A DNA stretch of 44,286 nucleotides, taken from positions 1 to 44,286 of the forward strand of contig JAFZPM010000038.1 of assembly GCA_017550335.1 (NCBI GenBank), in the 5' to 3' direction. The DNA comes from Paludibacteraceae bacterium. GTDB lineage: Bacteria; Bacteroidota; Bacteroidia; Bacteroidales; Paludibacteraceae. Shown one piece after another: positions 9,964 to 18,262 of this stretch (the stretch's first letter is position 1; the number at the start of each line of letters is the position of its first letter). A program made the translations under genes and the position numbers. A model generated the notes under the pieces. That model did not search any database. It saw only the letters and a program-made list of their open reading frames with translations, and was not told where the DNA came from.

Positions 9964-10199
9964 AAAACCCTAAAATTTATATTTACTTTAGCAAAGAGGA
10001 GTACTTAAACACTTTTAGCAATAATGGGCAAATTTAATCATTTTGTCAATGATTCCAAATTTGTCGGTCGGATTGTTTTCAGATTTGTTGTTTTTTTTCT
10101 CTATTCGAATATGGATAAGTCTCCTCTGGGCGCCATGTCGTATGACACCTTCCTGTCTATTTACCCTTGTTTTGGCGCTTATATCTTCTTGGCCCGAAT
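9964..10199. other. Intergenic region upstream of the giant gene
   Basis: These 236 bases lie between two minus-strand genes and are AT-richer than the neighbouring genes. They contain the promoter of the giant gene. Short plus-strand frames starting around 10024-10043 run antisense into the next gene and are not supported. No terminator hairpin for the upstream gene was evident. Confidence 0.6.
10029..10059 (-). promoter_or_regulatory. Bacteroidota-type promoter for the giant surface protein
   Basis: On the minus strand, TTTG (10059-10056) is followed by 19 bases and TAAATTTG (10036-10029), which matches the TTTG / TAnnTTTG consensus exactly. Transcription would begin near 10022, giving a leader of about 58 bases before the ATG at 9963. 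Confidence 0.7.
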
Positions 10200-11630
10200 C
10201 TACCGTGACGGGAACAGTTGGCTTATTCCTTGCTCGATGTGCTCCAACCGCACTTCCACCCCGAATTTGCGGGAGATGTGCTCCGCAAGATGTTGGGCGG
10301 AATAGACCGATCGGTGCCGGCCACCCGTGCATCCGCAGGAGAACATCAGGGAGGTGAAGCCTCGCTCCATGTAGCGGAGGACGTGCGCATCCGCCAAGGC
10401 ATAGATATGCTCCAGGAAGTTCTTGATTTCATCATTGGACTTTAGGAAGTCGATCACAGGCTTGTCCAATCCGTTCAGCGGTTTGTATTGGTCGTATCTG
10501 CCTGGGTTATGCACTCCTCTGCAATCGAACACGTAACCGCCTCCATTGCCGGAGTCGTCCGCAGGTATTCCTTTCTTGTAGGAGAAACTGAACACTTTGA
10601 CCTTCAATGATTTATTGTCTGGTAATGGCTTGCTTTGGAACTGTGGCAGCTCGGTCAGTTGCCGCAGGGTCTGGACGAGGTACGGGAAGTCCGGGTAGGC
10701 ATGCCGCTGGAGCAAATCCTTCAGGTTGTTGAGGGCGAATGGAATGCTCTCGATGAAGTGCGGCTTGCGCTCGTAGAGCCCGCGGAACCCGTATGCGCCT
10801 AGTACTTGGATGGTGCGGAAGAGCACGAAGATGGAGAGTCGCTCCCTGAACTTCGCTCCGTCGATAGGGGTGTGGCGGTTGGCCGATCGGATGTAGGTCT
10901 CCACGATCTTCTCCCTCAACGTCTCGGGGAAGTTGGCTTTCGCCTGCCATGCGAAGGAGGCCACGTCGTAGTATGTCGGGCCTTTCCGTCCTCCTTGAAA
11001 ATCAATGAAATAGGGTTCCCCCTCCTTGATCATGATGTTGCGCGATTGGAAATCCCTGTAGAGGAAGGTCTCGCTCGGTTCGGCTAAGATCGCATCGCAC
11101 AGTTTCTCGAAATCCTCCTCCAGTTTGGGTTCGGAGAACTCTATCCCGCTGAGTTTCAGGAAATCATACTTGAAGTAGTTGAGGTCCCATAGGATGGAGC
11201 GACGGTCCATTTCGGGGATGGGGAAGCAGACGGAGAAGTCCAGCCCTTGCGCCCCCTTGAACTGCAGGTCGGGCAGAAGGGCTATCGTTTTGAGGATAAG
11301 GGACTCTTCCTTTTCGCTGAAGTTTCCGCTCTTGATGCCCCCTTGGATGAGGCTGAAGAGGGAGTCGTCGCCCAAGTCCTCCTGCAGGTAGAAACGGTTG
11401 TCGTCGGAGGCGAGGATGAGCTTTGGCGTGTTGAGGCCCTTCTCCGTGAAGTGTTTCGCCAGATGGATGAAGGCTTTGTCCTCTTCTTCGTTGGTGCCTT
11501 CCACACCGATGAGGGAGTGGTGGGCCGATTTCAGCCTATAGTATTTCCTGTTGGATCCTTCTCCTTTTATTTTTTCGCAGAGGGGGGTCTCTCCCGTCGC
11601 TTTCTCGAAAAGTGCGATTAATTCTTTCAT
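10200..11630 (-). CDS. Amino-sugar-kinase-like phosphotransferase fused to a RapZ C-terminal domain
   Basis: A 476-residue protein. Residues about 1-330 form an aminoglycoside-phosphotransferase/AmgK-like kinase: the catalytic loop is YRDFQSRN (the usual HxDxxxxN with Tyr for His), the metal-binding motif is IDFQ, and GPTYYDVASF follows. Residues about 355-476 match the C-terminal domain of RapZ: FDCRGVHNPGR, LDKPVIDFL and GCTGGRHRSV. In E. coli that RapZ domain binds glucosamine-6-phosphate; AmgK phosphorylates N-acetylmuramate and N-acetylglucosamine in cell-wall recycling. The fusion therefore pairs a possible amino-sugar kinase with a possible amino-sugar-phosphate sensor, which is inference. 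The N-terminal ATPase of RapZ is absent. The gene is divergent from the DUF4286-ruvC operon. Confidence 0.85.
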   Translation of the reverse strand: MKELIALFEKATGETPLCEKIKGEGSNRKYYRLKSAHHSLIGVEGTNEEEDKAFIHLAKHFTEKGLNTPKLILASDDNRFYLQEDLGDDSLFSLIQGGIKSGNFSEKEESLILKTIALLPDLQFKGAQGLDFSVCFPIPEMDRRSILWDLNYFKYDFLKLSGIEFSEPKLEEDFEKLCDAILAEPSETFLYRDFQSRNIMIKEGEPYFIDFQGGRKGPTYYDVASFAWQAKANFPETLREKIVETYIRSANRHTPIDGAKFRERLSIFVLFRTIQVLGAYGFRGLYERKPHFIESIPFALNNLKDLLQRHAYPDFPYLVQTLRQLTELPQFQSKPLPDNKSLKVKVFSFSYKKGIPADDSGNGGGYVFDCRGVHNPGRYDQYKPLNGLDKPVIDFLKSNDEIKNFLEHIYALADAHVLRYMERGFTSLMFSCGCTGGRHRSVYSAQHLAEHISRKFGVEVRLEHIEQGISQLFPSR

Positions 11631-11649
11631 TCTGATTTTTTATTTTTAA

Positions 11650-11657
11650 CAAAGGTA
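11650..11657 (-). promoter_or_regulatory. Candidate -7 box for the kinase-RapZ gene
   Basis: The minus strand reads TACCTTTG, matching TAnnTTTG, about 20 bases upstream of the ATG at 11630. No clear TTTG lies at the expected -33 distance, so this is a partial promoter match. Confidence 0.4.
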
Positions 11658-11659
11658 GT

Positions 11660-11667
11660 TAATTTTG
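11660..11667 (+). promoter_or_regulatory. Candidate -7 box for the DUF4286-ruvC operon
   Basis: The plus strand reads TAATTTTG, matching TAnnTTTG. It sits only 4 bases before the ATG at 11672, so if real the transcript would have almost no leader. It lies almost back-to-back with the opposing -7 box at 11650-11657, and no -33 TTTG was found. Confidence 0.35.
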
Positions 11668-11671
11668 CACT

Positions 11672-11977
11672 ATGCTCGTGTTTAATACTACATATTTGGT
11701 GTCTAAAGCGTCGGAAAATGATTTTTTGGCGTGGATGAAGGCTGTCTATGTGCCTGCTGTGCAGAAGACCGGCCTATTGGGTGCTCCCCGGTTGTATAAG
11801 GTCTTGGTGAGCGAAGAGGAGGGCGTCACCTACTCTTTGCAGTTCGATGCGGAGACGGTCGCCGATATGTCCAAGTTTAAGAACCAGTACTTGGATGAGC
11901 TGGAACAACTGCTCTTCCGCAGGTTCGGCGAGTCGGTGCTCCATTTTTCCACCTATCTGAAGTCTTGTGCGATATGA
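11672..11977 (+). CDS. DUF4286 family protein
   Basis: A 101-residue protein beginning MLVFNTTYLV, with LAWMKAVYVPAVQKTG and a conserved tail around FGESVLHFSTYL. This matches DUF4286, a small Bacteroidota family of unknown function with a ferredoxin-like look. Family members commonly start at this Met. Its stop overlaps the next start as ATGA (11974-11977), so it is probably translationally coupled to ruvC. Confidence 0.75.
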   Translation: MLVFNTTYLVSKASENDFLAWMKAVYVPAVQKTGLLGAPRLYKVLVSEEEGVTYSLQFDAETVADMSKFKNQYLDELEQLLFRRFGESVLHFSTYLKSCAI

Positions 11978-12588
11978 GTCCTGTGAATAGAGTCATGGCG
12001 GAGCGCATCATCTTGGGGATAGACCCGGGTACCAACCTGATGGGGTATGGTGTGATCCGCACCGTGGGTAATAAGGCGGAGTTCGTGCAGATGGGTGTCT
12101 TGGACATTCGGAAGGTGGGGGACACCTATATGAAGCTGAAGGCGGTCTACGACAAGGTGATCGAGTTGGTGGAGACTTACCTGCCGGACGAGTTCGCCAT
12201 CGAGTCGCAGTTCTTCGGGAAGAATGTGCAGTCCATGCTGAAGCTGGGCAGGGCGCAGGGCGTGGCGATCGCCGCGGCGCTGCAGCGTGACCTCCCCATC
12301 GCGGAGTATGCCCCGCTGAAGATCAAGATGTCCATCACCGGCAATGGCGCCGCATCGAAGGAGCAGGTGGCTTCCATGCTGCAGCGCCAGCTGAATATAC
12401 CTGCCGAATCGATGGAGAAGCACTTGGACGCTTCCGATGCGCTGGGCGTGGCGTTGTGCCATTTTTACCAGATCAACCGTGCGGTCCCGGAGAAACATTT
12501 CAATAGTTGGAAGGACTTCGCCGCGAAGAATGAGAAGCGGGTCAGCGGTTGGAAGGAGTTCTTGGAGGAGAAAGGAAAAAAGGAATAG
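11974..12588 (+). CDS. ruvC: Crossover junction endodeoxyribonuclease RuvC
   Basis: A 204-residue Holliday-junction resolvase, which cuts four-way DNA junctions with RuvAB during recombination. The acidic catalytic set is visible: GIDPGTN near the N-terminus, AIESQFFGKN, and the C-terminal DASDALGVALCH. The start is set at the ATG at 11974, which overlaps the DUF4286 stop as ATGA; a second ATG at 11995 (MAERIILGIDPG) would give a protein closer to typical RuvC length. The next gene begins 2 bases after the stop. Confidence 0.93.
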   Translation: MSPVNRVMAERIILGIDPGTNLMGYGVIRTVGNKAEFVQMGVLDIRKVGDTYMKLKAVYDKVIELVETYLPDEFAIESQFFGKNVQSMLKLGRAQGVAIAAALQRDLPIAEYAPLKIKMSITGNGAASKEQVASMLQRQLNIPAESMEKHLDASDALGVALCHFYQINRAVPEKHFNSWKDFAAKNEKRVSGWKEFLEEKGKKE

Positions 12589-12590
12589 CC

Positions 12591-13757
12591 ATGGAATATA
12601 CTAAGTTTGAGAATGATAAGGTGATCGCAAGCATGGAGAATGTCCGTTTGGACTGTGCCCGTTTCGGGCATGTGCCGGGTTCGGATGAATCGTTCGCCAT
12701 GTTACGCATTGTGCGGAAGGAACTTCCGTTCGAGGAACAGATCGCCTCTCTTTTCGCCTTGTTGGACTATCTCCTGAAGCAAAAGGCAGGGAAACAGACG
12801 GCGGTGTTCGTCCGTTTCTTCTTGAGCGATGCCGCCAACCAGGAAGCGGAGGTGTTCCGCAGATGGAAGGCCCTGGGCGTTGTCTGCCCGGTCTCTGTGA
12901 TTCAGCAACCTCCTTTGGATGGTACGAAATTGGCCGCTTGGGTCTATTCCGTCTCGGGGGCTTCGGTGACCTGCTCGGATAATCTGTACAAGGTGAGCAC
13001 TGCTCATTATACCCATTATTGGACGGTCAATGGAACTTGTGCGGAGGGGGATTCCGTCCACCAGACCACCGCATTGCTGGAGGAATACGAGGCCTCATTG
13101 AGGCGTGTGGGTTGCGATCTGCCGGACCATTGCGTGCGCACGTGGTTCTTCGTCCAGAACGTGGACGTGAATTACGCAGGGGTGGTGACTGGCCGTAGGG
13201 AGAATTTCTTGGGCATAGGCCTGAACGAGCATACCCATTACATCGCCAGCACCGGCATCGAGGGACGGAGTGCGGACCCGAAAGCCTTGGTGCGGATGGA
13301 TGCATACGCGGTGGCTGAGCTGAAGCCCGGACAGCAGCAGTATCTGTATGCCCGCACTCATCTGAACCCTACGTCTGAGTATGGGGTCACCTTCGAACGG
13401 GGGGTCAAGGTGAAGTACGGAGACCGTTCCCACCTCTACATCTCAGGCACTGCCAGCATCGATAACAAGGGCCAGGTGGTGCATGTGGGCGATATACGTA
13501 GGCAGACGGAACGGATGTGGGAGAATGTGGAAATGCTTCTTAAGGAGGGCAATGCTTCGTTCGACGATGTCGCGCAGATGTTCGTGTACCTGAGGGATGT
13601 GGCTGACTATGAGGTGGTTGAAAGGCTGTTCGAGGAGCGCTTCCCGATGGTTCCGAAGGTGATCGTATTGGCCCCGGTCTGTCGCCCCGCTTGGCTGATC
13701 GAGATGGAGTGCATGGCGGTTGTACGGGAGGAGAACCTTGGGTTCCCGCTCTTTTAG
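12591..13757 (+). CDS. RidA-fold protein resembling FkbO/Hyg5-type chorismatases
   Basis: A 388-residue protein starting at the ATG at 12591, two bases after ruvC. The C-terminal part looks like the YjgF/RidA fold: YISGTASID, GQVVHVGDIRRQTE, then CRPAWLIEMECMAV, where RidA proteins carry a conserved Arg and Glu. The protein is about three times a normal RidA (about 130 residues), and its length and layout fit the FkbO/Hyg5 chorismatase-like group, in which a Glu at the equivalent place is catalytic. Function in Bacteroidota is uncertain; it may act on chorismate or on another small enol/imine substrate. Sitting in a ruvC operon gives no functional hint. Confidence 0.65.
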   Translation: MEYTKFENDKVIASMENVRLDCARFGHVPGSDESFAMLRIVRKELPFEEQIASLFALLDYLLKQKAGKQTAVFVRFFLSDAANQEAEVFRRWKALGVVCPVSVIQQPPLDGTKLAAWVYSVSGASVTCSDNLYKVSTAHYTHYWTVNGTCAEGDSVHQTTALLEEYEASLRRVGCDLPDHCVRTWFFVQNVDVNYAGVVTGRRENFLGIGLNEHTHYIASTGIEGRSADPKALVRMDAYAVAELKPGQQQYLYARTHLNPTSEYGVTFERGVKVKYGDRSHLYISGTASIDNKGQVVHVGDIRRQTERMWENVEMLLKEGNASFDDVAQMFVYLRDVADYEVVERLFEERFPMVPKVIVLAPVCRPAWLIEMECMAVVREENLGFPLF

Positions 13758-13846
13758 GTATGGTTGGGAAGAACGTTTTGACATGCTTCCCCAGTCCCCG
13801 TCAGGTGCTGATATGTTAAAAACGGAAAATTTTAGAATGCGCCTTG

Positions 13847-13876
13847 TTTGAATATAGAATAAAAACGCATATATTG
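13847..13876 (+). promoter_or_regulatory. Bacteroidota-type promoter upstream of the START-like gene
   Basis: TTTG at 13847-13850 is followed by 19 bases and TATATTG at 13870-13876, one base short of the full TAnnTTTG consensus. Transcription would start near 13883, about 27 bases before the ATG at 13910. Confidence 0.5.
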
Positions 13877-13909
13877 CGGATGAAATGTGTAACGCAAGAG
13901 TAATCGTGT

Positions 13910-14296
13910 ATGAGTAAAGTGAAATTTCTTTTGGAGTATTCGTTCGGGCATGTCTCGCCTGAGGGGTTGTGGAATAGTCTCAGTACGCCTTCCGGCTTGT
14001 CTTGTTGGTTCGCCGACAAGGTCTATAAGGAGGATGGGGTGCTGAATTTCGTGTGGGGGAAGTCCGAGGCGCAGAAAGCGGAGGTGCTTCATTACAGGAG
14101 TGGTTTTTACATACGTTACCATTGGCTGGATGATGAAAATCCGAAAGGCTATTTCGAACTGAAGATCCTGTGTGATGAGTTGACGATGGATGTGGTGCTT
14201 GTCGTGACGGACTTCTGCGAGGAGGGTGAGAAGGAGGAATCCATCGATTTGTGGAATAATCAGATAGCCTCTTTGAAAAAGGCATTGGGGGCTTGA
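13910..14296 (+). CDS. START-like (SRPBCC/AHSA1-type) domain protein
   Basis: A 128-residue soluble protein: KFLLEYSFGHVSPEGLWNSL, SGLSCWFADKV, VLNFVWGKSEAQKAEV, then a C-terminal helix ending in LWNNQIASLKKAL. The strand-helix layout and the Trp-Phe-Ala-Asp turn match the START-like family found across Bacteroidota, usually beside an LptF/LptG-type permease, as it is here. The fold makes a hydrophobic cavity in related proteins, so lipid or small hydrophobic ligand binding is possible but unproven. Confidence 0.7.
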   Translation: MSKVKFLLEYSFGHVSPEGLWNSLSTPSGLSCWFADKVYKEDGVLNFVWGKSEAQKAEVLHYRSGFYIRYHWLDDENPKGYFELKILCDELTMDVVLVVTDFCEEGEKEESIDLWNNQIASLKKALGA

Positions 14297-14305
14297 TTTT
14301 TTTGC

Positions 14306-14313
14306 TAACTTTG
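14306..14313 (+). promoter_or_regulatory. -7 box for the LptF/LptG-family gene
   Basis: TAACTTTG matches TAnnTTTG exactly and lies 22 bases before the ATG at 14336. Only a weak ATTG (14284-14287) is near the -33 position. Confidence 0.5.
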
Positions 14314-14335
14314 CACTCGAATAGAAGAGTAGGTG

Positions 14336-15796
14336 ATGCGTTTAAAAAGACTTAATTCGTTTTTGTTGTCGGAGTTTTTCGGCACGTTCGGGGCAACGTT
14401 CTTCGTGTGCTTGTTTGTCGTGCTGATGGAGTTCCTTTTCCGTTACGTGGACGAAATGGTGGGCAAGGGACTTGATTTCTCCATCCTATTTGAATTTTTC
14501 TCCTATGCGGCGTTGTCGTTGGTCCCGATGGCATTGCCGCTGGCGATCCTGCTCTCTTCCCTGATCACGTTCGGCGGTTTCGGTGAGAGACTGGAGCTGT
14601 TGTCCATGAAGGCCGCGGGCATCTCCCTGACGAGGATCATGCGACCGTTCCTGATCGTGATGGCCTTTATGAGCGTGGGTATCTTCCTCTATTCCGAACT
14701 GGCGATCCCCGCCATCCAGACCAAACTGTGGACCTTGCTCTATTCCATGAAGTCCAAGTCTCCGGAGGTGGAGATACCGGAGGGTTCGTTCTATTCCGGC
14801 ATCGAGGGCTATAATTTCTACGTGAGAAAGAAGGATAACAGCACGAAGCTGTTGTATGACATCAAGATATATGACTTCTCGAAGGGATTCGAGAATGCGG
14901 TGGTGATGGCGGCCGATTCGGGCCGGCTCAAGTCTTCCGACGACAAGCTGAGCATGGTGCTCATGCTCTATTCGGGTGAGTCGTTCGAGAACCTGAAGGA
15001 ACAGAACACCAGCGCGAGCAGTGTGCCGTACCGCCGTGAGACCTTCTCCTACAAGGAGGTGCTCATCGACTTCGACGCTAATTTCAGCCAGATGGATGAG
15101 TCTGTCATCTCGAACAAATATATGGGAAAGGACTTGAAGGAATTGACCTTCGCCATAGATTCCATGATGATCCATGCGGATAGTTTGGACCATGCGATGC
15201 GTGTGCTCTATACCCCTTCCTATTTCGACAGGGGTCTGCTGAGCATTCATTCCATCACGCAATACGACTCTCTTCCTGAATATAGCGGATATACATTCGC
15301 CAAACTGACGGATGGGTTCACTCCTAACGAGATGCTGGAGGTCGCCAAGCGTGCGGTGAGGAATGCGAATAGGATGAAGGTCGATATGCCTTTTATCCAC
15401 ATGGCTAAGTTCTCTGACGTGAAACGCTCCCACCGCTTCGACATCGAGAGGCATAGGAAGTTCACTTTGTCTTTGGCCTGCATCGTCTTCTTCCTGATCG
15501 GTGCGCCGCTCGGTGCGATCACGAAGAAGGGAGGAATCGGTTTGCCGGCCGTGTACTCCATCATCCTTTTCATCTTGTATTACGTCATTGACAATACTGG
15601 CTATAAGATGGCGAGGGATGGCGTGTGGATGGTCTGGCAGGGCGTATGGCTTAGCACGATTGTGCTCTTGCCTTTGGGATTGTTCTTGACCTATGAGGCG
15701 GCGAGGGACCGTTCCATCAATATCTCCCTGCCTGCTTTCCTGAAAAGGAAGAAGAAAAAGTCCGACGGCCAAAACGATGGCCAGGCGGGGGATTGA
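14336..15796 (+). CDS. LptF/LptG (YjgP/YjgQ) family lipopolysaccharide export permease
   Basis: A 486-residue inner-membrane protein. Three N-terminal helices (about 15-35, 55-80, 100-120) carry the family signatures around SLVPMALPLAILLSSLITFGGF and MKAAGISL. A long periplasmic region (about 130-370) corresponds to the jellyroll domain that passes LPS along the Lpt bridge, and three helices follow (FFLIGAPLGAITKKGGIG and beyond). The family works with the LptB ATPase to extract LPS from the inner membrane. The start is the ATG at 14336; a GTG one codon earlier is less likely. It is longer than E. coli LptF/G (about 360) because of its periplasmic region, and one protein cannot be assigned to F or G. 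Confidence 0.85.
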   Translation: MRLKRLNSFLLSEFFGTFGATFFVCLFVVLMEFLFRYVDEMVGKGLDFSILFEFFSYAALSLVPMALPLAILLSSLITFGGFGERLELLSMKAAGISLTRIMRPFLIVMAFMSVGIFLYSELAIPAIQTKLWTLLYSMKSKSPEVEIPEGSFYSGIEGYNFYVRKKDNSTKLLYDIKIYDFSKGFENAVVMAADSGRLKSSDDKLSMVLMLYSGESFENLKEQNTSASSVPYRRETFSYKEVLIDFDANFSQMDESVISNKYMGKDLKELTFAIDSMMIHADSLDHAMRVLYTPSYFDRGLLSIHSITQYDSLPEYSGYTFAKLTDGFTPNEMLEVAKRAVRNANRMKVDMPFIHMAKFSDVKRSHRFDIERHRKFTLSLACIVFFLIGAPLGAITKKGGIGLPAVYSIILFILYYVIDNTGYKMARDGVWMVWQGVWLSTIVLLPLGLFLTYEAARDRSINISLPAFLKRKKKKSDGQNDGQAGD

Positions 15797-15883
15797 TCCC
15801 TCATCGTGACATGGACGGCGAAGATTGTTCGTCGTTTTTTGCAAATATTTGAATAAGAATGAGTAAGAATATATATATTTGAA

Positions 15884-17092
15884 ATGGAAAAATATAAGTT
15901 AAATGATATTGAAGAGGCGATAGAGGACTTCAAGGAGGGTAAGTTCCTGATTGTGGTGGATGATGAGGATAGGGAGAATGAAGGGGATTTTATCACCGCT
16001 GCCGAGCTGATCACACCGGAGAAGATCAACTTCATGCTGAAGGAGGGTCGTGGCGTTCTTTGCGCCCCTATCACTTTGACGCGCTGCGCCGAACTGAAAT
16101 TGGACAAACAGGTCTTTAACAACACTTCTGTGCTGGGTACTCCTTTCACCATCACGGTGGATAAGCTGGAGGGATGCACCACGGGTGTTTCCGCTGCCGA
16201 CCGCGCCGCCACGATCCGTGCGCTGGCGGACCCTAAATCGGTCCCTGAGACCTTCGGACGCCCAGGCCATGTGAATCCTTTGTATGCGCAGGACAAGGGT
16301 GTCTTGCGTCGTGCGGGACATACGGAGGCGGCTGTCGATCTGGCTCGCCTCGCCGGGCTTCATCCTTGCGCCGCTCTCATCGAGATCATGAATGAGGACG
16401 GTACCATGGCGCGCCTCCCGCAACTGATGGAACGCGCCAAACAGTATGGTATGAAGATCATATCCATCCGTGACCTGATCGCTTATCGTATCAAGTCCGA
16501 GTCTTTGGTGGAGAAGGGGGAGACGGTGCATCTGCCGACCCAATACGGCGACTTCATGTTGACGCCTTTCCGTCAGAAATCCAACGGATTGGAGCATGTG
16601 GCGCTGGTCAAGGGATCATGGAAACATGACGAGCCTATCCTCGTGAGGGTTCACTCCTCTTGTGCCACGGGCGATATATTCGGTTCCCTCCGCTGCGAGT
16701 GCGGCGAACAACTGAAAGTGGCGATGAAACGCATCGAGGAGGCTGGCAAGGGTGTCCTCATCTACATGAACCAAGAGGGCCGTGGCATCGGTTTGATGAA
16801 TAAGATCCGTGCGTATAAGCTCCAGGAGGAGGGGTACGACACGGTGGATGCCAATGTCCACCTCGGCTTCCAACCTGATGAGCGTGACTATGGCGTGGGT
16901 GCGCAGATACTCCGTGAACTGGGTGTCTCGAAGATGCGCCTGATGACCAACAACCCGGTGAAGCGTATCGGTCTGGAAAGCTTCGGTCTGGAAATCGTGG
17001 AGAACGTGCCGATCGAGATCAAGCCGAACAAGTACAACGAGTTCTATATCAAAACGAAAAAGGAACGGATGGGGCACGACCTGCATCTGTGA
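15884..17092 (+). CDS. ribBA: Bifunctional 3,4-dihydroxy-2-butanone-4-phosphate synthase / GTP cyclohydrolase II
   Basis: A 402-residue riboflavin-synthesis enzyme. The N-terminal half (about 1-200) is the RibB domain: [22 protein letters not shown] and [14 protein letters not shown]. It converts ribulose 5-phosphate to the four-carbon precursor and formate. The C-terminal half (about 205-400) is GTP cyclohydrolase [20 protein letters not shown] supplies the three zinc cysteines, NQEGRGIGL and LMTNNPVK complete the GTP site. Both catalytic sets are intact, so both activities are expected. An energy-transduction operon follows after 43 bases. Confidence 0.95.
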   Translation: MEKYKLNDIEEAIEDFKEGKFLIVVDDEDRENEGDFITAAELITPEKINFMLKEGRGVLCAPITLTRCAELKLDKQVFNNTSVLGTPFTITVDKLEGCTTGVSAADRAATIRALADPKSVPETFGRPGHVNPLYAQDKGVLRRAGHTEAAVDLARLAGLHPCAALIEIMNEDGTMARLPQLMERAKQYGMKIISIRDLIAYRIKSESLVEKGETVHLPTQYGDFMLTPFRQKSNGLEHVALVKGSWKHDEPILVRVHSSCATGDIFGSLRCECGEQLKVAMKRIEEAGKGVLIYMNQEGRGIGLMNKIRAYKLQEEGYDTVDANVHLGFQPDERDYGVGAQILRELGVSKMRLMTNNPVKRIGLESFGLEIVENVPIEIKPNKYNEFYIKTKKERMGHDLHL

Positions 17093-17135
17093 TTGAGTGA
17101 ATTTAATATTAACGTTTAACGTAAAAATAAATAAA

Positions 17136-17822
17136 ATGGTTTTAGGTGTGTTGTTACAAGCGGTGCAGACGACCGAGGCGGCTGCTGCTGAGCCGGAAGT
17201 CGCAAGTCTGAGTATATTCGAATTGGCCAAGGCGGGCGGATGGATCATGATCCCGTTGTTGCTCTTGTGCATGTTGGCCGTCTACATCTTTGTGGAGCGT
17301 CTGCTCGTGATTCGTAAGGCTTCCGTGAAGGACCCTACCTTCATGGATAAGATCAAGGATTACATCAATGAGGGCAAGATCGACGCCGCGCTTAACCTTT
17401 GCAGAAACAATGACACGCCCTACGCGCGTATGATCGAGAAGGGTATCATGAGACTCGGCCGCCCGATGAACGACGTCATGGTGGCTATCGAGAACGTGGG
17501 TAACCTGGAGGTGGCTAAGCTCGAGAAGGGCCTCTCCCTTTTGGCTACTACCGCTGGTGGAGGCCCTATGATCGGTTTCCTCGGTACGGTGGTCGGTATG
17601 ATCCAAGCCTTCTTCAACATGGCTAACGCAGGTAACAACGTGGATGTCAGCTTGCTCGCAGGCGGTATCTACACGGCTATGGTGACGACGGTCGGCGGAT
17701 TGATCGTCGGTGTCATCGCCTACTTCGCTTATAACTACTTGATCTCCTTGGTGGATAAGGTGGTGAGCAATATGGAAGCCCGCTCCATGGAATTCATGGA
17801 TATCCTGAACGAACCCGCTTAA
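17136..17822 (+). CDS. exbB: MotA/TolQ/ExbB proton channel family protein
   Basis: A 228-residue inner-membrane protein from the ATG at 17136; an upstream GTG at 17097 would add 13 unlikely residues. Three transmembrane helices are visible: GGWIMIPLLLLCMLAVYIF, then the conserved LATTAGGGPMIGFLGTVVGM segment, then GGIYTAMVTTVGGLIVGVIA. The last two are the ExbB/TolQ channel signatures. With ExbD it converts proton flow into force on TonB. The cluster exbB-exbD-tonB is contiguous with gaps of 21 and 8 bases. Confidence 0.92.
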   Translation: MVLGVLLQAVQTTEAAAAEPEVASLSIFELAKAGGWIMIPLLLLCMLAVYIFVERLLVIRKASVKDPTFMDKIKDYINEGKIDAALNLCRNNDTPYARMIEKGIMRLGRPMNDVMVAIENVGNLEVAKLEKGLSLLATTAGGGPMIGFLGTVVGMIQAFFNMANAGNNVDVSLLAGGIYTAMVTTVGGLIVGVIAYFAYNYLISLVDKVVSNMEARSMEFMDILNEPA

Positions 17823-17843
17823 TTGACTTAATTGTAATTAGTT

Positions 17844-18254
17844 ATGGCACTTAAAAGAAGAAGTAAGGCCGAGGCGGGTTTTAACATGTCTTCCATGACG
17901 GATATCGTCTTTTTGCTGTTGATATTCTTCATGCTGACCTCCACGGTGGTGCATCCGAACGCCATCAAGCTGATGTTGCCGCAGAGCAAGCAGCAGACTT
18001 CCGCCAAGCCGATCACCCGCGTGACGATCGATAAGGAACTTAATTACTACGTCGCTTCCGGCAACGAGAAGGAACGTCCGGTCGCTTTCGAGGAGATCGA
18101 GCCTTTCCTGCAACAGCAGGTGCTCGACGAGCCTGATATGTATGTGGCGCTCTATGCCGATGAGACGATTCCGTACGGCGAAGTCGTGAAGGTGCTGAAC
18201 ATCGCCAATGCGAATAAGTTTAAACTGGTTATCGCTACGAGACCTCAGAAATAG
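17844..18254 (+). CDS. exbD: ExbD/TolR family biopolymer transport protein
   Basis: A 136-residue protein with a short cytoplasmic start, one transmembrane helix (about 19-40, DIVFLLLIFFMLTSTVV) and a periplasmic domain. Asp20 at the start of the helix (SSMTDIVF) corresponds to the protonatable aspartate of ExbD. The C-terminal GEVVKVLNIANANKFKLV is the usual ExbD end. It sits between exbB and tonB. Bacteroidota often carry several ExbD copies; only one is in this window. Confidence 0.92.
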   Translation: MALKRRSKAEAGFNMSSMTDIVFLLLIFFMLTSTVVHPNAIKLMLPQSKQQTSAKPITRVTIDKELNYYVASGNEKERPVAFEEIEPFLQQQVLDEPDMYVALYADETIPYGEVVKVLNIANANKFKLVIATRPQK

Positions 18255-18262
18255 TTTTGCGA

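Noticed and set aside
10024..10357. Two overlapping plus-strand open frames in the upstream region of the giant gene
   Set aside because: They start in the AT-rich promoter region and run antisense into the kinase-RapZ gene, with no recognisable protein features.
13766..13791. Possible hairpin GGGAAG/CTTCCC after the RidA-like gene
   Set aside because: The stem is only six pairs with a 14-base loop and no T-run follows, so it is not supported as a terminator.
14486..15844. Minus-strand 452-codon open frame
   Set aside because: It lies fully antisense to the LptF/LptG-family gene, which has clear membrane and family motifs; the antisense product has none.
15874..15881. TATATTTG as a promoter -7 box for ribBA
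   Set aside because: It is only 2 bases from the start codon, so the transcript would begin inside the gene; ribBA is more likely served from upstream.
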